Of a DNA stretch of 38,376 nt, positions 30,936 to 38,254 are shown piece after piece. The notes beneath the pieces were generated by a model. The model saw only the letters and a list, made by a program, of their open reading frames with translations, ran no database searches and was not told where the DNA came from. The stretch spans positions 1-38,376 of the IMG/VR virus record IMGVR_UViG_3300048924_000262. One strand, written 5' to 3'. Both the position numbers and the translations under genes were made by a program. This stretch comes from a virus. How positions within the stretch are numbered: the first letter of the stretch is position 1; each line of letters begins with the position of its first letter.

Positions 30936-30986
30936 TCACGCCACACCCACACCTTCAACAAACCAACCCAACGTGGGGGGGCGTGA
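30936..30986 (+). other. Leader hairpin after the promoter
   Basis: TCACGCC (30936-30942) pairs with GGCGTGA (30980-30986) and CCCAC (30946-30950) with GTGGG (30973-30977), enclosing a C/A-rich loop. This GC-rich hairpin in AT-rich surroundings could be a leader attenuator or the body of a small RNA. Confidence 0.5.
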
Positions 30987-31067
30987 GGCTCAGAGTGTAC
31001 TTGATCGTAGCTGTAATGGTAAAGTACAATATTTGATCAATAAATTTAATTGCGGATTTTATCAACA

Positions 31068-31733
31068 ATGGAATTAAAAAAAACAAATTTTACTTTATTA
31101 GGCATCATTGTGGTGCTGTTCATTGTTGCAGTTTTGGTACTTATCAAGGTTCTTTTCCTGGATGTTAAAGGATTCGAATGGGGGAGCGTAACTGATTGGG
31201 TAAGTGCTGCATGTAATATGGCGATGGCTGGTGCGGCTGTCTATGCTGCATACAATGCGAAAGATTGGATCTCTCCTAAAATACAACATGAAGGGTTCAA
31301 GCAAGCCAGTATGTGTATGGCTGAAATGGTACAGTTAAGGATACTTCAACAACATTTGGTATCCAGTTACAGATTACGGATCATTCAGGTTAGAAATCCT
31401 ACCCCGATGGAGCTTCAAGATGCCTTTAAACGGCATCATGAATTATGGCAAGAATTCAGTAAAAAAGTAATTGACTTTGGGACCAGATGTGAAAGTTTAC
31501 AAGTGTGGAAAATTTCTGTTTTACAAACAGATAAATTCCTTCTGTTAATTAAAACCTTAAATAGAGTTAACAGACTCCATTCTGACATGTTACGGCAATA
31601 TAATAATGAGAGTAATTTATATAATGTCCTTTTATCATGGAAAGAAAAAAAGGACGATGTCGAAAATTCCCATAAATTATTAGCTCAATCAATTAAAGAT
31701 TTAACTGTTGATTTCGATACACTCTTTAAATAG
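31068..31733 (+). CDS. Membrane-anchored helical protein, local paralogue family
   Basis: The 221-residue protein has one membrane segment at about residues 8-29 and a second short segment with EWGSVTDWVSAACNMAMAG and AAVYAAYNAKDWISPKI. It is nearly the same as the start of the protein at 29570. A helical domain of about 145 residues follows. The ATG at 31068 is preferred to a TTG at 31050, though neither has a strong ribosome binding site. It has its own promoter candidate at 30908-30935, apart from the two upstream paralogues. Function unknown. Confidence 0.75.
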   Translation: MELKKTNFTLLGIIVVLFIVAVLVLIKVLFLDVKGFEWGSVTDWVSAACNMAMAGAAVYAAYNAKDWISPKIQHEGFKQASMCMAEMVQLRILQQHLVSSYRLRIIQVRNPTPMELQDAFKRHHELWQEFSKKVIDFGTRCESLQVWKISVLQTDKFLLLIKTLNRVNRLHSDMLRQYNNESNLYNVLLSWKEKKDDVENSHKLLAQSIKDLTVDFDTLFK

Positions 31734-31754
31734 TTACATCTCACATCGTATGAA

Positions 31755-31817
31755 ATGGATATAAAAGGAGATCCAACATGCCCTAAATGTAATACAGCAC
31801 TTTCTTATATTGTGTAA
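31755..31817 (+). pseudogene. Possible remnant of a small zinc-ribbon protein
   Basis: A 20-codon frame reads MDIKGDPTCPKCNTALSYIV and then stops. The CPKC knuckle is the first half of a zinc ribbon, but no second CxxC follows. It lies exactly where cargo-like composition gives way to core-like composition (about 31805). A truncated gene cut by recombination is plausible, but the frame is short enough to be chance. Confidence 0.25.
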
Positions 31818-32062
31818 AATATAATTTCAGCGGCTTTTATTACCATATCAATGTAAGGATTGATTAAACTTTCGTTAAAGTACTCATCCTTTCGCTGTTT
31901 AATGGTTAAGTACTGGAACGGATCACCCAAATCCCTTACCCTCGAATCGCGGGTTTCCATCTGCAAACCATCAGAACCATTAGTTTCAATACGTACTTCC
32001 TCTGAAACATACAGGAAATAGTATGTCCCATCATCGTAAGTGTTAAATTCTATTCTTATCAT
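31805..32062 (-). CDS. Unknown small protein
   Basis: The 85-residue protein has a beta-rich start (IEFNTYDDGTYYFLYVSEE), an acidic middle and a C-terminal amphipathic helix. No family is recognised. AGGA eight bases upstream of the ATG supports it as a real gene, and GTAC density is core-like. Confidence 0.6.
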   Translation of the reverse strand: MIRIEFNTYDDGTYYFLYVSEEVRIETNGSDGLQMETRDSRVRDLGDPFQYLTIKQRKDEYFNESLINPYIDMVIKAAEIIFYTI

Positions 32063-32162
32063 TTCGTAAATCCTATCGTGTGTTAGTACTGCTAACCTTT
32101 ATAGGTATTTACTAATAATCATGAATTAATCACCAAAACAGAACATATAACTATTTGAAAAA

Positions 32163-32188
32163 TACCCTCACCATATGCAGTGAGGGTA
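32163..32188 (-). terminator. Terminator after the effector-immunity candidate pair
   Basis: A perfect 9-base stem (TACCCTCAC with GTGAGGGTA, 8-base loop) is followed on the minus strand by TTTTTC. It lies 18 bases after the stop at 32206. Confidence 0.85.
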
Positions 32189-32205
32189 CTTAATAAAATG
32201 AGGTA

Positions 32206-32481
32206 TTAGCGATTGGCCTGAAACTTTCGTAGTACTAAACGTGTGAGCAAGAACAGTACCGTAGCGTAGATGAGTACCATCAGAATTAAGGCAACGAACC
32301 TTACAGGATCTGCATCAGCTTCATATGAACCACTCAGGCCGGAACCGAAAGTACTATAGGCGGTATCCATGATCCATTGAGTTAGTCCATTAAGAGGCTT
32401 ACCGAAACTTGATAGCCACCATGCAAAGACAATACAGATACTGTATATGGCCGCATTCTTAACGAATCCTGCACTTCGCAT
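32206..32481 (-). CDS. Small two-segment membrane protein, candidate immunity partner
   Basis: The 91-residue protein has membrane segments at about residues 8-26 and 62-82, with a small polar loop between them. The ATG at 32481 has GGGGGAG five bases upstream and overlaps the end of the Tlde1-like gene by 23 bases, so the two are translationally coupled. A small membrane protein directly after a peptidoglycan-targeting effector is what an immunity or lysis-accessory protein would look like. I do not recognise its sequence, so the role is inferred from context. A terminator follows at once, so the pair is a separate unit. Confidence 0.6.
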   Translation of the reverse strand: MRSAGFVKNAAIYSICIVFAWWLSSFGKPLNGLTQWIMDTAYSTFGSGLSGSYEADADPVRFVALILMVLIYATVLFLLTRLVLRKFQANR

Positions 32482-32986
32482 AGTCGCTCCCCCCTTGCAC
32501 ATCAACATAACCATATGCCATCAATCCAGTCCTTGAGCCTGGTACTTTAACCTTTTTAGTTCGTAGCAACTGACTACGTACAGTATAGAAATCGGGTCGA
32601 TTGACGAAAGTAATACACCCCTCTGAGAAACCAGAACCATCCGGCCTGAGTGGATGTAACCGGAAACTACCACGTGATACACCGTTTATCATTATGCTAT
32701 CTGTCATGGTTTGAGCACTGAAGAGTGCAAACCATTCGGAGTGGTCATTACCTGTGATTGTATCAACCCCCCATGCCCGGATCTTATTCAGTGTAGAGCC
32801 AGTTGGCCTATCAACTATCCAGTACCGTCCAGTAGGGATTGCACTATTAGGCATAAACGCACAATTGGGATCATTGGTATATGGGTTCTGCCCACTGAAT
32901 ACCGAGAAAGTTCCTATTCCATAGACGTGTAATTTGGCATAGCCATTTTTATCAATGTCGTCGTATGTCATCCTCATTATTTGCAT
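32459..32986 (-). CDS. Tlde1-like L,D-transpeptidase-fold protein (DUF2778)
   Basis: The 175-residue protein closely follows the Tlde1 family, type VI secretion effectors that attack the peptidoglycan tetrapeptide. It has YGIGTFSVFSGQ near residue 22, then IPTGRYWIVDRPTGS, HSEWFALFS, and the catalytic block FRLHPLR with His111 and SEGCITF with Ser121-Glu-Gly-Cys124. The end includes VKVPGSRTGLMAYGYVDV. The ATG at 32986 has AGGG eight bases upstream; a longer frame from 33025 has no site. It is a self-contained two-gene unit with the small membrane protein and a terminator. Core-like GTAC density suggests long residence in the phage. No secretion signal is seen. Confidence 0.85.
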   Translation of the reverse strand: MQIMRMTYDDIDKNGYAKLHVYGIGTFSVFSGQNPYTNDPNCAFMPNSAIPTGRYWIVDRPTGSTLNKIRAWGVDTITGNDHSEWFALFSAQTMTDSIMINGVSRGSFRLHPLRPDGSGFSEGCITFVNRPDFYTVRSQLLRTKKVKVPGSRTGLMAYGYVDVQGGSDYAKCRIR

Positions 32987-33025
32987 TTTGTTTTCCCTGC
33001 TGTTTGCATCTGGCAATTCTATCAT

Positions 33026-33450
33026 ATGGATAGTGCATTGAGCAGACCTATAAAAAATGGTAGGAAGATAGCGATAGTGGTACTGAAGAACTGTGTTTCA
33101 CTACAGCGAATTTCACCCCTCTGATTGGAATAATAACAAGGGTATGTGTCAGTACATAAAGGGCTTTAACAGCCCGATCCCCGCCCTTTGAGCGAAGCGG
33201 TACAGCGAAATACTTTAGGCACGTAGTGCCGCCCCCTACTTTTATGTACTTAATGAAAAAAGAAATTGAATGATATTTGTATGTACTCGCCAGTATCAGG
33301 TACTTTCAAGAAGAAGTACATTAACTACTCAAGCGAGTACATAGAAATAGAAATTCAAAGCCGAACGCGTTAGCGTTTGTGCTTCTTTATATTGATTGAC
33401 CTTTATAAAGGCAGTTGCAAGCAACCGCCTTATGTCGGATTCACTGCGAA
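33026..33450. other. Hairpin-rich non-coding region
   Basis: No convincing coding frame. Stem-loops seen by eye: GGGCT/AGCCC (33161-33175), GGCAC/GTGCC (33218-33230), TATGTACTCGC (33280-33290) with GCGAGTACATA (33333-33343) enclosing inner GTACTT/AAGTAC, AACGC/GCGTT (33364-33377), and AAGGC-GTTGC with GCAAC-GCCTT (33408-33431). Such density suggests a structured RNA or a replication origin next to the helicase-like gene. Seven GTAC words fall between about 33140 and 33341. Confidence 0.55.
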
Positions 33451-33479
33451 AAAAAGAACGAGCAAAGCCCGTTCTTTTT
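33451..33479. terminator. Terminator downstream of the helicase-like gene
   Basis: A 10-base stem (AAAAAGAACG with CGTTCTTTTT) closes a 9-base loop with two further GC pairs inside. T-runs on both sides make it bidirectional. It lies about 80 bases after the helicase-like stop. Confidence 0.85.
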
Positions 33480-33561
33480 GTTCTTGCTCCCCGCCTTTCA
33501 ATGTATTTTGTCTCCTTTTTGTACCTATAATATTAGATAGTTTTTAGAGACATTTTTATGA

Positions 33562-34956
33562 TCATAGGAGTGAATTGTACTTAGATACAAAATGTGCTCT
33601 TTGCTGTTCATTGAGTACTAACTGTGCTTTCTTGTTCATCCACTTATTGAATAACTCAATTGTAGGGAACTGTTCAAGAGATATGCGTTGGTATGCCTTC
33701 TTCTGTGAAGTACTGAGATTTAAAGGAACAAAAGTACTAACTGATTTGGCACTATTAGTTACTTCAATTCCTAAATCTATGAAGATAGGTGTATCTGAAA
33801 GTGAGAGTGCTTGTTCTTTATCGAACACATAGATATCTACTACTTCATCACTTTTATAATCGCGTAGTTTGGTACGCTGTACGAATTGATATAGTTCTTC
33901 CTTCTCTCGTGCCTGTACTATCTGTTCGTATGTAAGACCAAACATTAGTTCACACTGTTTTACTTCTACATTGGAAGGTTTGAGACTACTTAACCAAACG
34001 GCTTTTGTATAGTTCTTGTAATCATTGATACCACGGCTTTTAGGCGGTACATACTTACCGTTAAGTACCTTTTCACTCTGATCGCTGTTCACGGTAAAGA
34101 TGTAATCAGTAAGGTTCTCTCTTACCCATGCTAAAACCTTCTCAAACTGTTCTGGGGAGTTTGAACGTAGTGATGCCGTCAAAGGTACATCACTAAAGTA
34201 ATGTACTCTCATGCGTTGATTTAGTGGTACTGTACGCTGTCTTAGCGATAGGGTAGTACGTTCAAAACTATCAGGGGATGACAAGTACACAAGGGTGTTC
34301 TCAAAGTCATTAGCCATAAAGGTAATATCAAGCCCAATGAAGCGTTTTAGGTTCACCCATGACATAACCTGTAGCTGGTCTTTCTCCTGCTTGTACTGAT
34401 TAGTACCACCTACTTTCTCAAAGAAACGTGCATTGAAAAGGAAGTGATCGTACTGCTGCACGAAAGCAAACGCTTTAGCGGCATTTTCAAGTACTACATC
34501 ATCAAAATCAGTGACAGGTTTAGCCGTTACGTGATTATCACCTACTGCTTCAAAGCTATGAAACAACTCATTCTCAATGAGTGATTTCTGGTTTGTATTA
34601 GGTGTAGCAAAGTGATGGAAAGAAACAACATCATCAAGATAGATTTTCCATTTTTGTAGTAACGTAATATCACGTATCTTTAGGAAAGCAATATCAGTTA
34701 TTATAAGTACACGGTGTGTAGGGTTTAGTAGAAACTCAATCATATCCTCATGAACATTTTTGGATGTTACTGATGTGATTAGTTGTGCCACTTCACCTAA
34801 ATCTTTTGCGGTCTGCTGTGTAAGATGTAATGTACCCTGCACAATAATATAGTTATCTGGTGTTCGTAAAATTTGCTGTACCAACGAGTGTGTTTTACCA
34901 CTACCACAATCACCGCTAATAAACTTCATTTTATTTTTCGATAAATAGTTATACAT
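33562..34956 (-). CDS. P-loop helicase-like protein
   Basis: The 464-residue protein has a clear Walker A (SGDCGSGKTHS, Lys21-Thr22), a Walker B-like KIYLDDVV near residue 125, a motif V-like stretch PKSRGINDYKNYTKAVWLSSL in the second half, and a motif VI-like QFVQRTKLRDY with possible arginine fingers. The set fits a superfamily-2-type helicase. It is the only replication-like protein in the prophage and lies beside the hairpin-rich region at 33026-33450, so replication initiation or restart is a reasonable guess. GGAG ten bases upstream of the ATG supports the start. Confidence 0.75.
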   Translation of the reverse strand: MYNYLSKNKMKFISGDCGSGKTHSLVQQILRTPDNYIIVQGTLHLTQQTAKDLGEVAQLITSVTSKNVHEDMIEFLLNPTHRVLIITDIAFLKIRDITLLQKWKIYLDDVVSFHHFATPNTNQKSLIENELFHSFEAVGDNHVTAKPVTDFDDVVLENAAKAFAFVQQYDHFLFNARFFEKVGGTNQYKQEKDQLQVMSWVNLKRFIGLDITFMANDFENTLVYLSSPDSFERTTLSLRQRTVPLNQRMRVHYFSDVPLTASLRSNSPEQFEKVLAWVRENLTDYIFTVNSDQSEKVLNGKYVPPKSRGINDYKNYTKAVWLSSLKPSNVEVKQCELMFGLTYEQIVQAREKEELYQFVQRTKLRDYKSDEVVDIYVFDKEQALSLSDTPIFIDLGIEVTNSAKSVSTFVPLNLSTSQKKAYQRISLEQFPTIELFNKWMNKKAQLVLNEQQRAHFVSKYNSLL

Positions 34957-34981
34957 TATATAATATCTCCATATATTTTAT

Positions 34982-35003
34982 GGCACTACCTCCACGTAGT
35001 GCC
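34982..35003 (+). terminator. Hairpin with T-run on the plus strand
   Basis: An 8-base stem (GGCACTAC with GTAGTGCC, 6-base loop) is followed by TTTTTT on the plus strand. It would stop rightward, antisense transcription. The word CACGTAGTGCC also occurs in the smaller hairpin at 33218-33230. Confidence 0.6.
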
Positions 35004-35010
35004 TTTTTTA

Positions 35011-35532
35011 TTAAATTTTGTTGGCGTGTTCTAATAGTGCCGCACTTAGTTTTTCATATTCCTTGTACTTCTCAGCAAGTTCTATCAAACGTGCCTTACG
35101 CCATTTCATATGTACTTCATGTGCTTCGAGTTCAGTACTGAAAGTTCCTAAACATTTCTTTTTACTATCTACGCTACAGTATGCTTTGAATTTCTTACCT
35201 GATGCTTCAACACCTTTCATGTACTTGCCTGGTTTAGTACTTTTGAATAGTTGGTTTACTTCAGGGGGAACGTACATACAGTTTTGGGATGAATACTCAC
35301 GAGCACCAGGATTTAGTATGTCTTTATCAAGATGCCAACCTTCTACATAGTTCACTTCATGCCATTTCAAAAACAATGTTAGGTTACTAAACTCGGTACT
35401 AATCGTTACATCATGATAATCATCATTGTATAGAGTTCTATCGAACATGTTATTGAATGATTTACGTCCTGTTTTTAGCGTTGGGTAATCATTGTGTGTA
35501 CGGATTCTTTTTAGATCATTATTTCTCTTCAT
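35011..35532 (-). CDS. AP2/HNH-type phage DNA-binding or homing protein
   Basis: The 173-residue protein has the phage HNH/AP2 signature: YVEGWHLDKDILNPGAREYS, then CMYVPPEVNQLF, followed by an AP2-like strand set (KYMKGVEASGKKFKAYCSV and KCLGTFSTELEAHEVHMKW). Members with this arrangement are free-standing homing endonucleases or DNA binders; the N-terminal histidines of an active HNH site are not obvious here. The start at 35532 follows GGAAG; a longer frame from 35577 would begin before a perfect dyad at 35556-35574. Confidence 0.7.
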   Translation of the reverse strand: MKRNNDLKRIRTHNDYPTLKTGRKSFNNMFDRTLYNDDYHDVTISTEFSNLTLFLKWHEVNYVEGWHLDKDILNPGAREYSSQNCMYVPPEVNQLFKSTKPGKYMKGVEASGKKFKAYCSVDSKKKCLGTFSTELEAHEVHMKWRKARLIELAEKYKEYEKLSAALLEHANKI

Positions 35533-35555
35533 ATCTATGCTTCCATTCATTGACA

Positions 35556-35574
35556 GTGAAACTTCCTGTTTCAC
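35556..35574. promoter_or_regulatory. Perfect dyad upstream of the AP2/HNH-type gene, operator candidate
   Basis: GTGAAAC (35556-35562) and GTTTCAC (35568-35574) form a 7-base dyad with 5-base centre, about 25 bases before the preferred start at 35532. The neighbouring ribbon-helix-helix-like protein is a possible binder. Confidence 0.45.
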
Positions 35575-35605
35575 CATTTGCTATAACTTTATCAGGCGTA
35601 TAGCA

Positions 35606-35776
35606 TTAGCCTTTTTTTAAAATAATGTGTTGGTTTAGTAAGTACTGAAAAGCACTCGCAAGTGTTTCACGATCACAAACACCGCTTTCACTAAGTTTCT
35701 TTAATTCTGCTAACTGTGCGTCAGTGACACGTACTGATACCAAGTTGGTTTTTACGTCTTTTTTATTAGTTTTCAT
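35606..35776 (-). CDS. Ribbon-helix-helix-like small DNA-binding protein
   Basis: The 56-residue protein has a short basic N-terminus, one strand (NLVSVRVTDAQLAELKKLSE) and two helices (ETLASAFQYLLNQHIILKK), typical of Arc/CopG-like repressors that act as dimers. The ATG at 35776 has GGA seven bases upstream; an ATG four codons earlier has none. It is the only small regulator-like protein in the early region and could control the early genes or integrase. No classic CI/Cro repressor is present, so it may be the lysogeny regulator. Confidence 0.6.
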   Translation of the reverse strand: MKTNKKDVKTNLVSVRVTDAQLAELKKLSESGVCDRETLASAFQYLLNQHIILKKG

Positions 35777-36060
35777 GTTAATTTCCATATTAGGTTTGAT
35801 TTCGATTTCGTAGTAAATCCCATGTAAAAAGAACCCTACGCCGTAGGGTATCTTTTCAATGGAAAGATAGATGAGTCACAATCTATATATTATTTATTAT
35901 TATTTTTCGAAACATGCGAGATATGTGAAGACATTTTTAGTATAGGATTTTATTCAAAATCGTTTCACGGATTTTTAAATCCTTATTGTTGATTCAATCT
36001 GGAAGTACTGAAGAAGTTGAGAGAAAGCATTAAGTACTTGATACCTATATTATACCATGT
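35777..36060. other. Intergenic region, terminator and regulatory sequence
   Basis: No coding frame seen. It contains the terminator at 35833-35849 and two AAGTACT words (near 36003 and 36032). The AT-rich stretch around 36050 (TATATTATA) could be a promoter for the gene at 35606 or an antisense message. Nothing stronger is visible. Confidence 0.35.
35833..35849 (-). terminator. Terminator upstream of the ribbon-helix-helix gene
   Basis: A 7-base stem (ACCCTAC with GTAGGGT, 3-base loop) is followed on the minus strand by TCTTTTT. It ends messages coming from the integrase side, so the gene at 35606 needs its own promoter. Confidence 0.8.
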
Positions 36061-36231
36061 TTATTTTTCCCGTTTCAGGTAGTTCCTAACCCATCTATTT
36101 ATTACTGGTATCTTTAGTGGAAGTAGAAGTACTACAAGAATCATAAAAAAGAAATTCAGTACTATGAACAATGGGAATAGTACGAACATGTAGATTAGTG
36201 TAGCGAGTATCTCAATTAGAAAGTTAGTCAT
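36061..36231 (-). CDS. 56-residue membrane protein with sequestered ribosome binding site
   Basis: A 56-residue protein with two adjacent membrane segments (residues 4-24 and 24-45, MTNFLIEILATLIYMFVLF then FFFMILVVLLLPL) and a basic tail (NRWVRNYLKREK). It is too short for most gene finders but has AGGAG nine bases upstream of the ATG at 36231. That site lies in the 3' arm of a perfect 15-base hairpin (36237-36286), so translation is probably blocked on messages that include the hairpin. Function unknown; a small toxic or holin-like membrane protein is one possibility. Confidence 0.75.
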   Translation of the reverse strand: MTNFLIEILATLIYMFVLFPLFIVLNFFFMILVVLLLPLKIPVINRWVRNYLKREK

Positions 36232-36236
36232 TTGCG

Positions 36237-36286
36237 TTTTCTCCTGTATCTGATTATTTGTAGTATTTAGTAGATACAGGAGAAAA
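36237..36286 (-). promoter_or_regulatory. Hairpin burying the ribosome binding site of the 56-aa protein
   Basis: On the minus strand TTTTCTCCTGTATCT and AGATACAGGAGAAAA form a perfect 15-base stem with a 20-base loop. The AGGAG (36241-36245) in the 3' arm is the ribosome binding site of the gene at 36061-36231. A transcript starting within the loop would leave the site free, as known for the T4 lysozyme gene. Confidence 0.85.
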
Positions 36287-36305
36287 ACACCCTCATATGC
36301 GGAGA

Positions 36306-38198
36306 TTAGTTAGACGTCAGAAAATTGAACTGGTTACGCATCCAGACACCTACGGCATTATTAGGATCAACAGCATCTACATAGTTCAGCAATAGCGAGT
36401 AATCAATGATGCTCAATGGTTCCTCTTCTATGTTGATTAGCCGTGGTGATGTAACCCCCTCAACAACGATACTAAAGGATGGCGTAGAATACGCTACAGT
36501 ATCGCCAAAACGCTCTATAGCAACGCCAGAAACCAGTACAGGTTCTTTCTTAGACTCAACGAATAGGACGTGCTTGAGTACTTCCACTTTCTTATAATTG
36601 ATTGTAATCACATAGTGCTTACCAGTTCGGTAAAGCTGAATACTATCCACTATCTTAGATAGCTCTGCTGCCATCCTTGCACGTACTTCAATGTTCTTAA
36701 CATCGAATAGTACGGAAGGATCAACTGTTTTAAGGTAATCAGTATCTACTTGTACTTCTGTGAACGTAGTTTGTCGTTCTTTGAGTTCCTTTAACCTATC
36801 TTCTGATTCTTCAAGTTCGACCAGTACGGCAAAGGGTATCTTTTTACCCGTATTGCGAATCCGTTCAATGTTTAGTTTATAGTCCTCAATGTGTGCTTCT
36901 TCTTCTTCAATTTTTAAGCGTACTAATTCAAGCTCTGGATTTATTTCATTCGGTTTTAGAATTTGAGTAAAGTCCAGATTCTTGATATGTTCTATAACGA
37001 ATTGTTCAACTACTTCATACTTTAGAGCCTTGTTATCACACAGTCCGTCGCGTTCAGCAATACATCGGATGTATCTATATTCCTCATTGAACTTACCTTT
37101 TTTCTTTGAATCGCGTTTAGCCACTACTACATTATGATACATTGCCTCACCACAACGAGCACAACGGCAAATACCATTAAAGATATTACTCTGTATGATT
37201 TCCTTTCCTGTATCTACTTCCAATTCAATTACATTACCATCACGATCTAAGTATGGTTTATTAGTATTTGGATCATAGAATTTCTTGAGTACTTTACCAC
37301 CAGTTACTTTAGCACCTGGACGACGTGATTTTAGTAACTCCTGTACTAAATCAAATTCCTCTTTTGAAATAGCAATTGGATATACATCCATTTCATAACG
37401 TTTCTGATCTACTGGATTGGAGGTACTGCTATAATCCCTAATGATTTCACTAATAAAAATTGAACCAGTTACCCTCTTATTGCGTAGTAGTTTATGAATA
37501 GATTCACCACGCCACAAGCGACCAGAAACAAACAACCATTCACTACCTCTTTCATTAAGCATTTTAGCTATAGTAGGTGTGCCAATACCCGTTTGATACA
37601 AACGAAAAATTTCACGCACGATAGCTACTTTATCATTCAGTTCATATCTATCTTCTACTATATCTATCCACTGCGGACGCTTGTTAGTGACGATAGTACC
37701 TTGCTTGAATGCTTGTTCACGCTTCCGCCGCCAACCATCACGTATACGGTCACTCTTGATTTTCGACTCTTCATACGCACGCTGAGCAGACATAGCGACT
37801 ATTGGCAACATAGCACTATTGCCACGGTTAATAAGCATATTCAATGAAACATCATGAATAGTAATATTGTGTCTATCCAGTTCTGCCAAGTACCCGACAA
37901 CCTGGAATGGATTTTGACGGCTAAACCTATCGATACTTTCCAGTACTAAATGTGAATCATCCCACATACCAGCACGTACTTGATCCATCCATCGGCCTAA
38001 CTCCCCTTCAGACATGTTCAGTCCTTTGAAAGCTGATACACCTTGATCGCTAATAATGGTAGCTTCTGGATCATCCATTTCTGCCAGCAAGTTAATACGC
38101 TCTACATATGCGTTCAGATTTTGTTCTTGCCTCTCAATACCCGTTCCAGATAGTTGCAGCTCTGAACTAACGCGATGATATATAAAACATTTTTTCAT
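36306..38198 (-). CDS. Large serine integrase
   Basis: The 630-residue protein is a typical large serine recombinase. The N-terminal resolvase domain has Tyr7-x-Arg9-x-Ser11 (YHRVSSELQ, Ser11 catalytic), DQGVSAFKG, and ESIDRFSRQ with the two catalytic Arg residues (91 and 94). The recombinase domain (residues 155-290) precedes a zinc ribbon with CRCARC (345-350) and two more Cys at 380 and 388, interrupted by a coiled-coil motif around residues 405-475. It catalyses attP x attB integration, and would need a directionality factor for excision; none was recognised. The gene reads away from attR, with its start 52 bases from the core. The TCCT (38209-38212) that supplies AGGA lies in a small dyad. 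Confidence 0.96.
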   Translation of the reverse strand: MKKCFIYHRVSSELQLSGTGIERQEQNLNAYVERINLLAEMDDPEATIISDQGVSAFKGLNMSEGELGRWMDQVRAGMWDDSHLVLESIDRFSRQNPFQVVGYLAELDRHNITIHDVSLNMLINRGNSAMLPIVAMSAQRAYEESKIKSDRIRDGWRRKREQAFKQGTIVTNKRPQWIDIVEDRYELNDKVAIVREIFRLYQTGIGTPTIAKMLNERGSEWLFVSGRLWRGESIHKLLRNKRVTGSIFISEIIRDYSSTSNPVDQKRYEMDVYPIAISKEEFDLVQELLKSRRPGAKVTGGKVLKKFYDPNTNKPYLDRDGNVIELEVDTGKEIIQSNIFNGICRCARCGEAMYHNVVVAKRDSKKKGKFNEEYRYIRCIAERDGLCDNKALKYEVVEQFVIEHIKNLDFTQILKPNEINPELELVRLKIEEEEAHIEDYKLNIERIRNTGKKIPFAVLVELEESEDRLKELKERQTTFTEVQVDTDYLKTVDPSVLFDVKNIEVRARMAAELSKIVDSIQLYRTGKHYVITINYKKVEVLKHVLFVESKKEPVLVSGVAIERFGDTVAYSTPSFSIVVEGVTSPRLINIEEEPLSIIDYSLLLNYVDAVDPNNAVGVWMRNQFNFLTSN

Positions 38199-38204
38199 TT
38201 TATT

Positions 38205-38224
38205 GTTATCCTACTCATGATAAC
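38205..38224. promoter_or_regulatory. Small dyad over the integrase translation start region
   Basis: GTTATC (38205-38210) and GATAAC (38219-38224) are separated by 8 bases. The AGGA ribosome binding site of the integrase lies across the left arm and spacer. It may be an operator or a weak translational hairpin, next to the attP arm. Confidence 0.4.
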
Positions 38225-38225
38225 T

Positions 38226-38254
38226 ATTTGTTTGTAGAGATTATCATACATTTG
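38226..38254. other. attR (phage P arm plus core ATTTG)
   Basis: The arm ATTTGTTTGT (38226-38235) mirrors ACAAACAAAT beside attL (879-888). The core ATTTG (38250-38254) matches attL 857-861, and host ybhA continues in frame from TTG 38252. Around the junction ATCATAC (phage) faces GTATGAT (host), which shows that both half-sites have the same dyad design. Confidence 0.85.

Noticed and set aside
33370-33450. tRNA-like or plasmid-iteron interpretation of the short repeats AGCGAA in the hairpin-rich region
   Set aside because: The copies are short, unevenly spaced and in both orders; they do not form a credible iteron array or cloverleaf.
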